From assembly GCA_021774335.1 (NCBI GenBank), contig JAJFJD010000001.1, positions 427,979-491,978 on the forward strand: 64,000 bases of DNA. The letters run 5' to 3'. This document shows, in pieces, positions 55,866 through 62,005 of the stretch. The stretch comes from Alphaproteobacteria bacterium (GTDB lineage: Bacteria > Pseudomonadota > Alphaproteobacteria > UBA8366). The notes under the pieces were generated by a model that saw only the letters and a program-made list of their open reading frames with translations, had not been told where the DNA came from and did no database searches. The position numbers and the translations under genes are program-made. Position 1 is the stretch's first letter, and every line of letters begins with the position of its first letter.

Positions 55866-56429
55866 CTAGGTCTCGTCCAGTTCGGTATCCCAATACAGGA
55901 AGTCGCGCCAGCTCTCGTGCAGGAAGTTCGGCGGGAAGGCCCGGCCATTTTCCTGCAATTCCCAGACACTCGGCGCCTCCGGCGGCCGCAGCAAGCTGAC
56001 CGCGCTGTCGCGCAACAATCCCCCGCCCTTCTTTAGGTTACACGGCGCGCAAGCCGACACCACGTTGGCCCATGTCGTACGCCCGCCAAGCGAACGCGGC
56101 ACCACGTGATCGAAGGTCAGTTCCTGCGCCGGGAACCCGGACCCGCAATACTGGCAGGCGAAATGGTCGCGCAGGAATACGTTGAACCGCGTGAAGGCGG
56201 GCCGCCGGGCCTGCGACACGTAATCTTTGAGGGAAATGACGCTCGGCAGCCGCAGTTCGAAGGAGGGCGAACGAACGACCTGTTCGTAATGCGACACCAC
56301 ATGCACGCGATCGGTCACCACCGCCTTCACCGCTTCCTGCCAGCTCCACAGCGACAGCGGGAAATAGCTCAGCGGCCGAAAGTCGGCATTCAGCACAAGC
56401 GCCGGGCAATCTTTATCGGCAAGGTTCAC
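55866..56429 (-). CDS. HNH-family endonuclease
   Basis: 187 residues from GTG 56429 (AAGGGG upstream); a GTG at 56441 is closer to the ribosome site than usual. C-Q-Y-C-G near residue 95, F-D-H-V-V-P-R-S-L-G-G near 110 and C-A-P-C-N-L-K-K near 132 form the HNH zinc-stabilised beta-beta-alpha metal fold. Chromosomal HNH proteins of this type are widespread in alphaproteobacteria and are of unknown role. Last gene of a leftward row with the alkA, esterase and hypothetical genes. Confidence 0.9.
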   Translation of the reverse strand: MNLADKDCPALVLNADFRPLSYFPLSLWSWQEAVKAVVTDRVHVVSHYEQVVRSPSFELRLPSVISLKDYVSQARRPAFTRFNVFLRDHFACQYCGSGFPAQELTFDHVVPRSLGGRTTWANVVSACAPCNLKKGGGLLRDSAVSLLRPPEAPSVWELQENGRAFPPNFLHESWRDFLYWDTELDET

Positions 56430-56585
56430 GGTTAATCGCACCCCTTATCCAGACCGCGCCGTCCGGCACCTTCCGGCCCAATAGCCGAGGCCCGTGCCGA
56501 GCGACGCCAATCTGATAACCGAAATCGACGACTCCGACAAGATGCGACCACTGAATATCCTCTAATCTTCATCGACTTGTCACAT

Positions 56586-56628
56586 TCATCCACAAGTTAT
56601 CAACAACTTATCCAGTATCTTATCAACA
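56586..56628 (+). repeat. Four phased DnaA-box-like nonamers
   Basis: TCATCCACA (56586), TTATCAACA (56597), TTATCCAGT (56608) and TTATCAACA (56620) lie on the same strand, spaced 11, 11 and 12 bases, in an A/T-rich spacer upstream of the HNH gene. Each is close to the DnaA box TTATCCACA but none is exact. The near-helical phasing suggests cooperative binding. It may be a DnaA-regulatory or titration site. Confidence 0.4.
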
Positions 56629-57225
56629 AGGCCGATAGCCGCCCCGCAAGGCCCCGACCGACAGTGGCGGCGTCAGCACGGTCACGGTTTCCTGCGACGC
56701 TAGCGGCACCGCATCGCCATATCCCCGGTGCGTCCACGGCAAGACCTGTCCGTCCCGCCATAAACATGGTTGCCCCGCATGGGAAAGGAAAGTGCCCGCC
56801 GGCAGGTCGCCAAGCCGTGCCTGCCAAACCTTCTGCCGCCGCGTATACGGTTCGACCCGTTCGCGATGAAGCTGCGTATCCATGTCGGGCGCCCGCGGCA
56901 GATCCGGCACGCCGTTGCCGTCGCGCCATGCCGCCTGCCAGGCATAAAAATCCTGCCGGCGGCATTCGAAACAGGGCCGGTGGCCCGCGGCGATCGCGAC
57001 CGCTTCGTCATGGAAGAAAAGTTCGGTGTAGCGGCCGGGTGTCATCAGCACCCGGTGCCGGCCGCGAAACGACAACCGGCAGATGATCCAGGCCTTATGC
57101 TTCCATCGGCTGACCCCGAGCTGCCGGTGCCCGTCGTGCAGGATTCCGCGATTGCCCATGAAGCCGCCGCGCGCGCCCACCGCGACGATTTCGCCGGTCG
57201 GTGTCACGCGGTTTTGCAGCGGCAT
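56623..57225 (-). CDS. Conserved protein of unknown function
   Basis: 200 residues with a basic central part. It contains C-F-E-C-R near residue 85 (a possible metal or redox pair), H-R-E-R-V-E-P-Y, and many Trp and Arg residues. No family name is recognised, though proteins of this kind occur in alphaproteobacteria. It follows the esterase gene by 14 bases, so it is likely part of that transcript. Its last codons overlap the DnaA-box-like repeats. Confidence 0.7.
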   Translation of the reverse strand: MPLQNRVTPTGEIVAVGARGGFMGNRGILHDGHRQLGVSRWKHKAWIICRLSFRGRHRVLMTPGRYTELFFHDEAVAIAAGHRPCFECRRQDFYAWQAAWRDGNGVPDLPRAPDMDTQLHRERVEPYTRRQKVWQARLGDLPAGTFLSHAGQPCLWRDGQVLPWTHRGYGDAVPLASQETVTVLTPPLSVGALRGGYRPC

Positions 57226-57239
57226 GGCGTCTCCGGACG

Positions 57240-57905
57240 TTAGGCTTGGCCGAGCACCTGGTTGAGGAATTCGGCGCCGCGCACCAGCCCGTTCTGGTCG
57301 ATCCCGTGGCCGACGCCCGGACAGTCGATCGTGTCCACTGAGATACCCGCCGCGGTGAGTCCCGCTTCCGCCTCGGCCATGGATTCGAACGGCACGACTT
57401 CATCCGCCGTGCCATGCGCCAGCAGGACCGGCGGGCGTGACAATGTTTCATCGGCAAGCAGGTCGGGCGCGATCAACCGGCCGGAGAAGCCGACGATCCC
57501 GGCGATTTGTTTTTCGCGCCGTGGCCCGACATACAGGCTCATCATCGTACCCTGGCTGAACCCGACCAGCGCCAGTTTGCTCTCGTCGAGCCCGGCGCGC
57601 TCCAACTCCGCGTCGATAAAGGCGTCGAGCATGGGTGCGGCGGCCCGGACACCGCCCAACACCGACTCGCGCGACCGGTCCTGCACGCTGAACCACTGAT
57701 AGCCCATCGGCGACATGTCACAGGGGAACGGCGCATTCGGTGAGGCGAAGGCCGCGTTCGGCAGCACTTGCGCCCAATGCGGCGCGAGGCCGATCAAGTC
57801 CTGCCCATCGGCGCCCAGGCCATGCAACAGGATGACCAGTTGCTGGGGGTCGCCACCGGCGGCGGGGCCAAATCGCGGCCCGTCGAGTTCCATCAGTCCG
57901 GCCAT
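57240..57905 (-). CDS. Phospholipase/carboxylesterase-like alpha/beta hydrolase
   Basis: 221 residues from ATG 57905 (longer open frame upstream not used). Nucleophile Ser in G-F-S-Q-G near 116, Asp in G-T-A-D-E-V near 170, His in G-V-G-H-G near 203; L-H-G-L-G-A-D-G near 29 forms the oxyanion region. This is the small carboxylesterase group (YpfH/acyl-protein thioesterase type). Cytosolic; the ester substrate is unknown. It is 41 bases downstream of the alkA-like gene. Confidence 0.9.
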   Translation of the reverse strand: MAGLMELDGPRFGPAAGGDPQQLVILLHGLGADGQDLIGLAPHWAQVLPNAAFASPNAPFPCDMSPMGYQWFSVQDRSRESVLGGVRAAAPMLDAFIDAELERAGLDESKLALVGFSQGTMMSLYVGPRREKQIAGIVGFSGRLIAPDLLADETLSRPPVLLAHGTADEVVPFESMAEAEAGLTAAGISVDTIDCPGVGHGIDQNGLVRGAEFLNQVLGQA

Positions 57906-57946
57906 GAAATTCTTCTTTCGGTTCGAAGGCGCAGGGGTTCGCGCGT

Positions 57947-58555
57947 TTAGGGTGCGCCCTTGTAATAATGCCACAGGAACAAGGCCGCAACGCCGCGCCA
58001 AGGCCGCCACGGTTCGACGATCGCCTCGGAGGCGGCGCGTGCCGGGCGTTCCTCCAGATCCTTGAGCCGGCGCAAGGCCTCCTGGATCGCCAGATCCTCG
58101 GCGGGCCAGATGTCGGATCGACCCAGCGCGAACAGCATGTAGATCTCCGCACTCCACCGGCCGATGCCGCGCAACGCGGTCAGCACCTTGATGATCTCGT
58201 CGTCCGACGCATCGGTCAACGCATCGGGGTCGAGTCGGCCGGTGACGAATTCCTCCGCCAGGCCCATGCCGTATTCCACCTTACGGCGGCTCAATCCGGC
58301 GCCACGCAGGATCTCCTCGTCCGTCGCCAGGAATTGTTTCGGCGTCATCGGACCGACCGCCTCGACCACGCGGCCACGAATCGCGGCGGCCGCATGGACA
58401 GAAACCTGCTGTCCGATAATGATGTTGAGCAACGAACCGAAGCCGGGCTCGCGATTGCGCGGTTCGGGATAGCCGACCAGCTTGACCGCTTTTTTGATGT
58501 CGGGGTCGGCCTTGCCGAGCGCGTCGAGCGAATCGCGGATAAAGTCGGGCGTCAT
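57947..58555 (-). CDS. DNA-3-methyladenine glycosylase II (AlkA-like, HhH-GPD)
   Basis: 202 residues. Helix-hairpin-helix L-R-G-I-G-R-W-S-A near 127 and catalytic Asp in A-E-D-L-A-I-Q near 152 define the HhH-GPD superfamily; Q-Q-V-S-V-H-A-A-A-A near 48 matches short AlkA homologues that lack the extra N-terminal domain of the E. coli enzyme. Removes alkylated bases from DNA. Divergent from gluQ, 41 bases apart. Confidence 0.92.
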   Translation of the reverse strand: MTPDFIRDSLDALGKADPDIKKAVKLVGYPEPRNREPGFGSLLNIIIGQQVSVHAAAAIRGRVVEAVGPMTPKQFLATDEEILRGAGLSRRKVEYGMGLAEEFVTGRLDPDALTDASDDEIIKVLTALRGIGRWSAEIYMLFALGRSDIWPAEDLAIQEALRRLKDLEERPARAASEAIVEPWRPWRGVAALFLWHYYKGAP

Positions 58556-58596
58556 GCCAATTGACTTAACGCATGCCCGGCGGTAGGGCCAGGGGG

Positions 58597-59475
58597 ATGA
58601 GCGCGAAACCGCACACCGTGACGCGATTTGCGCCGAGCCCGAGCGGCCGGCTGCATCTCGGCCACGCCTACAGCGCCCTGGTCGCCTGGCAGGCGGCGCG
58701 GGACAGCGGCGGCCGCTTCCTGCTGCGGATCGAGGATATCGATCCGGGCCGCTGCCGCCCTGAATTCGACGCCGGTATCCTGGAAGACCTGACGTGGCTC
58801 GGCCTCACCTGGGAAGAACCGGTGATGCGCCAGTCGGCACGGATGGACGCCTACGCGGCGGCGCTGTCCGGCCTGCAGCAACGGGATCTGCTGTATCCCT
58901 GCTTCTGCACCCGCAAGGACATCCAACGCGAGATCGACGATGCCGGACACGCGCCGCATCCGGCCGGCCCCGAAGGCCCGGTCTATCCCGGCACCTGCCA
59001 ACGGCTTGGCGAGGACGAACGGGCGAACCGAATTGTGGCGGGCGAACCGCACGCGACCCGCCTCAAGATGGATGATGCCGTGGCGTCGGCGGGGCCGCTC
59101 ACCTTTCACGACAAGGCCGCCGGGACGGTGCCGGTGGACGCAGCCGTTTTCGGCGACGTAGTGCTCGCCCGCAAAGACATCCCGACGAGCTATCATCTCG
59201 CCGTCGTGGTCGACGACGCAGCGCAGGACGTAACGCTGGTGACGCGCGGCGTAGACCTGCTGCCCGCCACGCATGTGCATCGGGTTTTACAAAGCTTGTT
59301 GGGTTTGCCGGAACCGGCCTATGCACATCACGCCCTGCTCATGGACAACGAGGGCCGCCGCTTCGCGAAACGCGACCGCAGCCTAACCCTCCAGGCGATG
59401 CGGGAAGCGGGCCAGACGGCGGCGAATGTCCGCGCGGAGGCCGGTTTTCCGGATGATCCGCCGGCACTCGGATAG
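58597..59475 (+). CDS. gluQ: Glutamyl-Q tRNA(Asp) synthetase
   Basis: 292 residues from ATG 58597, behind AGGGGG. Truncated class I glutamyl-tRNA synthetase without anticodon-binding domain. P-S-P-S-G-R-L-H-L-G-H near 12 contains the HIGH-type motif; L-Y-P-C-F-C-T near 105 supplies zinc Cys; K-R-D-R-S-L near 255 replaces KMSKS. It charges glutamate onto queuosine of tRNA-Asp. It stands alone between divergent alkA and a convergent small gene. Confidence 0.94.
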   Translation: MSAKPHTVTRFAPSPSGRLHLGHAYSALVAWQAARDSGGRFLLRIEDIDPGRCRPEFDAGILEDLTWLGLTWEEPVMRQSARMDAYAAALSGLQQRDLLYPCFCTRKDIQREIDDAGHAPHPAGPEGPVYPGTCQRLGEDERANRIVAGEPHATRLKMDDAVASAGPLTFHDKAAGTVPVDAAVFGDVVLARKDIPTSYHLAVVVDDAAQDVTLVTRGVDLLPATHVHRVLQSLLGLPEPAYAHHALLMDNEGRRFAKRDRSLTLQAMREAGQTAANVRAEAGFPDDPPALG

Positions 59476-59517
59476 GCCCGAAAAAACAGCGGACTAAAAA
59501 AACAGGACCGAACGGTC

Positions 59518-59844
59518 CTAGTGCCGAAAGGTGCGGGAACGCCGGCGGCGGGCGGCAAGCAGGATCAATCCGCCGATGACGATGAAAACGACCACAAGGA
59601 TCGCGACGGCGAGCCCGGCCGGGCGCTGCAACAGCGGCACGGCGATCCAATCCCATAGATCGGCATAGAGATAGCGCTGTACGACCACCTGCGCGGTGTT
59701 CAGGCTTTCCTTGTCGAGCGTGAACCAAAGCTGCCCGGCGGCCTGCGTCATGTCATTCCCGGCAAACCACAGCCACGCGCCGAACGCCAAAAGCGCTGCG
59801 CCCAGAACGATAAAACCCTGTCCAATAAATCGAATAGCCCGCAT
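59518..59844 (-). CDS. Small membrane protein of unknown function
   Basis: 108 residues with two transmembrane segments (about 8-28 and 78-100) and a basic, Arg-rich C-terminus (R-R-R-R-S-R). The intervening loop (about 30-75) is probably periplasmic, with Trp and Tyr residues. No domain recognised. It is convergent with gluQ, 42 bases apart. Confidence 0.7.
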   Translation of the reverse strand: MRAIRFIGQGFIVLGAALLAFGAWLWFAGNDMTQAAGQLWFTLDKESLNTAQVVVQRYLYADLWDWIAVPLLQRPAGLAVAILVVVFIVIGGLILLAARRRRSRTFRH

Positions 59845-59981
59845 GGGCCCGTCACCCCCCGCTTTAAAAAGGCGAAACTACCACGGAGCGGCAAAGCAGG
59901 CCACCGCATGCCATGAGGGCGAGCGCCGCGCCGCTTGCCTGACCCGGTCCGCTTGGGTAATGTCCCCTCGCCTTCGAGGCC

Positions 59982-60071
59982 GGAGGGGTGGCCGAGTGGC
60001 TGAAGGCGCACGCTTGGAAAGCGTGTAGGCGTTAACGCGTCTCGCGGGTTCGAATCCCGCTCCCTCCGCCA
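59982..60071 (+). tRNA. tRNA-Ser (anticodon GGA)
   Basis: A class II tRNA of 90 bases: acceptor GGAGGGG/TCCCTCC with one G-T pair, D-arm GGCCGAGTGGCTGAAGGC, anticodon loop CTTGGAAAG with anticodon GGA at 60016..60018, long variable arm, T-arm GCGGGTTCGAATCCCGC, discriminator G and an encoded CCA. It reads UCC and UCU. Foreign-looking DNA starts directly after its 3' end. Confidence 0.96.
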
Positions 60072-60086
60072 TATTAATTTCTTCAT

Positions 60087-60136
60087 ATATTTCAATTAGT
60101 TATGAAATATTGAGACCACACGCTGAGACCACACGC
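60087..60136. repeat. Inverted and tandem repeats next to the attachment site
   Basis: An 8-bp dyad ATATTTCA/TGAAATAT (60087..60110) is followed by two head-to-tail copies of TGAGACCACACGC (60111..60123 and 60124..60136). Short direct repeats and dyads just inside an att site are typical of integrase and excisionase arm-binding regions. Confidence 0.5.
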
Positions 60137-60320
60137 AGCGATTAATCACTATTTCTCAGTTACTTGCTTTAGACCACCGATTACACCTGTGCCGAACACC
60201 GCCAAATGGTAAAATCCTATCGCCCCGCCAATCCAACGCGGTTACACGTTCGGGCAACACAGGTGCAAACCTGTGAACCGACAAAGGCAGCCTCGCAAGC
60301 TGGTAACCTCACTGGGTTGT

Positions 60321-60348
60321 GGCGCAATCGGCTACGACCGATTGCGCC
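60321..60348. repeat. Perfect 11-bp inverted repeat
   Basis: GGCGCAATCGG and CCGATTGCGCC with loop CTACGA, starting 29 bases before the ribosome site of the small peptide. No T-run follows, so it is more likely an RNA leader structure or an operator than a terminator. Confidence 0.6.
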
Positions 60349-60376
60349 AAAATTGGGGGCTAGAAAGGAGAATGTC

Positions 60377-60451
60377 GTGACAGAGAATGTCTATAGAATT
60401 CTCGTTTTGGCCCTTATGATTGTTTCAATCATAGTGGCTTTACTAGTCTAA
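60377..60451 (+). CDS. 24-residue hydrophobic peptide
   Basis: GTG 60377 follows AAAGGAG with an 8-base gap. The 24-codon frame encodes a short polar start (V-T-E-N-V-Y-R) and one all-hydrophobic helix (I-L-V-L-A-L-M-I-V-S-I-I-V-A-L-L-V). The good ribosome site and the hairpins on both sides argue for a real gene. It has the build of a small membrane peptide such as a type I toxin or phage-encoded membrane peptide; this is a guess from size and context. Confidence 0.45.
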   Translation: MTENVYRILVLALMIVSIIVALLV

Positions 60452-60468
60452 TAGGCTAGGCGAGATGC

Positions 60469-60504
60469 AGATTAGGGATTGCTGGCGAGGCAGTACCCTA
60501 ATCT
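60469..60504 (+). repeat. Hairpin after the small peptide gene
   Basis: AGATTAGGG (60469) and CCCTAATCT (60496) form a 9-bp perfect stem, with an imperfect inner stem (TTGC/GCAG). It sits 17 bases after the peptide stop, ahead of the terminator. Confidence 0.6.
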
Positions 60505-60518
60505 GTCCAATTATAAAG

Positions 60519-60555
60519 AAACCCCCCAACGCTCTACGAAGCTTTGGGGGGTTTT
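60519..60555 (+). terminator. Rho-independent terminator
   Basis: AACCCCCCAA, a 16-base loop region and TTGGGGGGTT followed by TTG form a strong GC stem with a short T-run. It ends the small-peptide transcript. Confidence 0.8.
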
Positions 60556-60785
60556 GTTCCAGCGGAGAATATCCGACTGAATGTCTATAGACCCCTAATA
60601 TAGTGCTTGGCTCTTAATAAATCCACAAAAATTAAAACAATTTTAGCTACGCATTAGGATGAGATTAGCTCTATTGTATCGAAAAATAAACTCTATTTTT
60701 CAGTATTTTAGGGAATTTTCGGCAAATTTACAAAGCTATCTGAGCGATCAAACTAAAACAGATTTCGGCCAAAACCCTAGCTCAT

Positions 60786-61004
60786 ATGTTCCCGATGTGT
60801 TCTATTTGCCAAATGTCGAAGGAAGCGCAACCTACCGATGCCGAGGTGTTGGACGTGATGATCCCGGCGCTCGTCCAGGCCAAGAAGGATGGGGTGTCGC
60901 TAACCGACGCCACGCAGCCGGCAATCGATGCGATCCGCCGCCGATGGCCCGACATGCCGTTGAAGTCGGCGAAGGCCAGGGTGACTAGGCTAAGGATTTT
61001 GTGA
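60786..61004 (+). CDS. Small orphan protein in the mobile region
   Basis: 72 residues from ATG 60786, or 63 from ATG 60813 (M-S-K-E-A-Q-P-T). Mostly helical (A-E-V-L-D-V-M-I-P-A-L-V-Q-A-K-K-D-G), with basic C-terminus R-R-R-W-P and L-K-S-A-K-A-R-V-T-R-L. No family recognised. It is 17 bases upstream of the next membrane protein gene and may be co-expressed with it. Confidence 0.5.
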   Translation: MFPMCSICQMSKEAQPTDAEVLDVMIPALVQAKKDGVSLTDATQPAIDAIRRRWPDMPLKSAKARVTRLRIL

Positions 61005-61020
61005 GGGGCTAACGTTCGGC

Positions 61021-61593
61021 ATGAATTCGATCCTGACCGAAGGCACGGGCCGGTACAGGCGAAACTCGATCATTTTGGCGTTTGTTCTGCTGCTAATGTG
61101 GTTCGTGCCAGGGACAGATTTTTCTGGCGCGGGGTTTTTCGGCATCAAGATCGCGGCCTCCGATAAGAAAGCCGAGCTATTGGTAATTGGAGTACTGCTG
61201 GGAGTGCTCGCTTATCACTTTGCGCTCTTCGTGTTTTATGCACATTTCGATTACGTGGATTGGATGGAACAGCAATCAGTTCCACTTTGGGCCGTAGGTG
61301 CTCTATTTCGATTTGGAATTTGTCCAAAGTATTTTTCATGGGACGGTTATGACAATCTGACGAACAATAGTGACCCACCCCACACTATTCGAATTCAATC
61401 CCACCAAATTGACAGACCCACTGCGCAGGTATCATTGGCGCTAACGGGGCTTGAGGTGACAAAACCAAGACGCGGGATATTGATTTTCGCTTTGCTAGAT
61501 TTACCGATCCCGGTAGCCCTAGCGGTCTGGGCAATCCTGCTCACGTCTTGGCGCTGCTATGTCCTCGCTACCGAAATCTGGTGCCTCTACTAA
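61021..61593 (+). CDS. Orphan membrane protein in the mobile region
   Basis: 190 residues with at least three hydrophobic segments (about 16-32, 58-78, 156-178). Codon use is A/T-richer than that of the chromosomal genes to the left. No domain recognised. Its end is 6 bases from the converging phage gene. Confidence 0.55.
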   Translation: MNSILTEGTGRYRRNSIILAFVLLLMWFVPGTDFSGAGFFGIKIAASDKKAELLVIGVLLGVLAYHFALFVFYAHFDYVDWMEQQSVPLWAVGALFRFGICPKYFSWDGYDNLTNNSDPPHTIRIQSHQIDRPTAQVSLALTGLEVTKPRRGILIFALLDLPIPVALAVWAILLTSWRCYVLATEIWCLY

Positions 61594-61598
61594 GACGC

Positions 61599-62000
61599 TC
61601 AATTCAGAAAAGTCCGCCGTCCCCTCGCTATCACGCTATCCAGTTTCTGCGTTCCCGTGGCGCGTCCCGGATCGTTGCCGGCGATGTCTGCGCCGTCCTG
61701 AATGGACTGCAATAGCGATGGCTGCAACAACGCGGCCCGCTTCCGTTCCTCGTTCTGTTCGGCCAGAACGGCCGGTCGTTTTTCGTCGGCAATCTGCTGC
61801 CCTGTCTTCTTAGGGGTCCGGTCTACAACCGGGGCCTTGGCCGGCTCGGGCGACAGGGCGTCCAGAAACTTACCTGGGTTGAGCAGGTTGCCAACGCGCT
61901 TGCCCGCGATCTTCCCGACTAACTCGGACGTCGCTAGGCCAGGATCGATGATCCGGCCGAAGATGCCTAGCTTGGCTGTAACGGGTTCTGGCGTACACAT
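61599..62000 (-). CDS. Phage protein of unknown function
   Basis: 133 residues from ATG 62000, behind GGGGAG. It begins M-C-T-P-E-P-V-T and is polar, with Glu/Gln/Lys-rich helices in the second half. It starts 6 bases after the stop of the large phage gene, so the two are part of one leftward operon. It could be a small virion or internal protein; this is inferred from position. Confidence 0.6.
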   Translation of the reverse strand: MCTPEPVTAKLGIFGRIIDPGLATSELVGKIAGKRVGNLLNPGKFLDALSPEPAKAPVVDRTPKKTGQQIADEKRPAVLAEQNEERKRAALLQPSLLQSIQDGADIAGNDPGRATGTQKLDSVIARGRRTFLN

Positions 62001-62005
62001 GGCGG

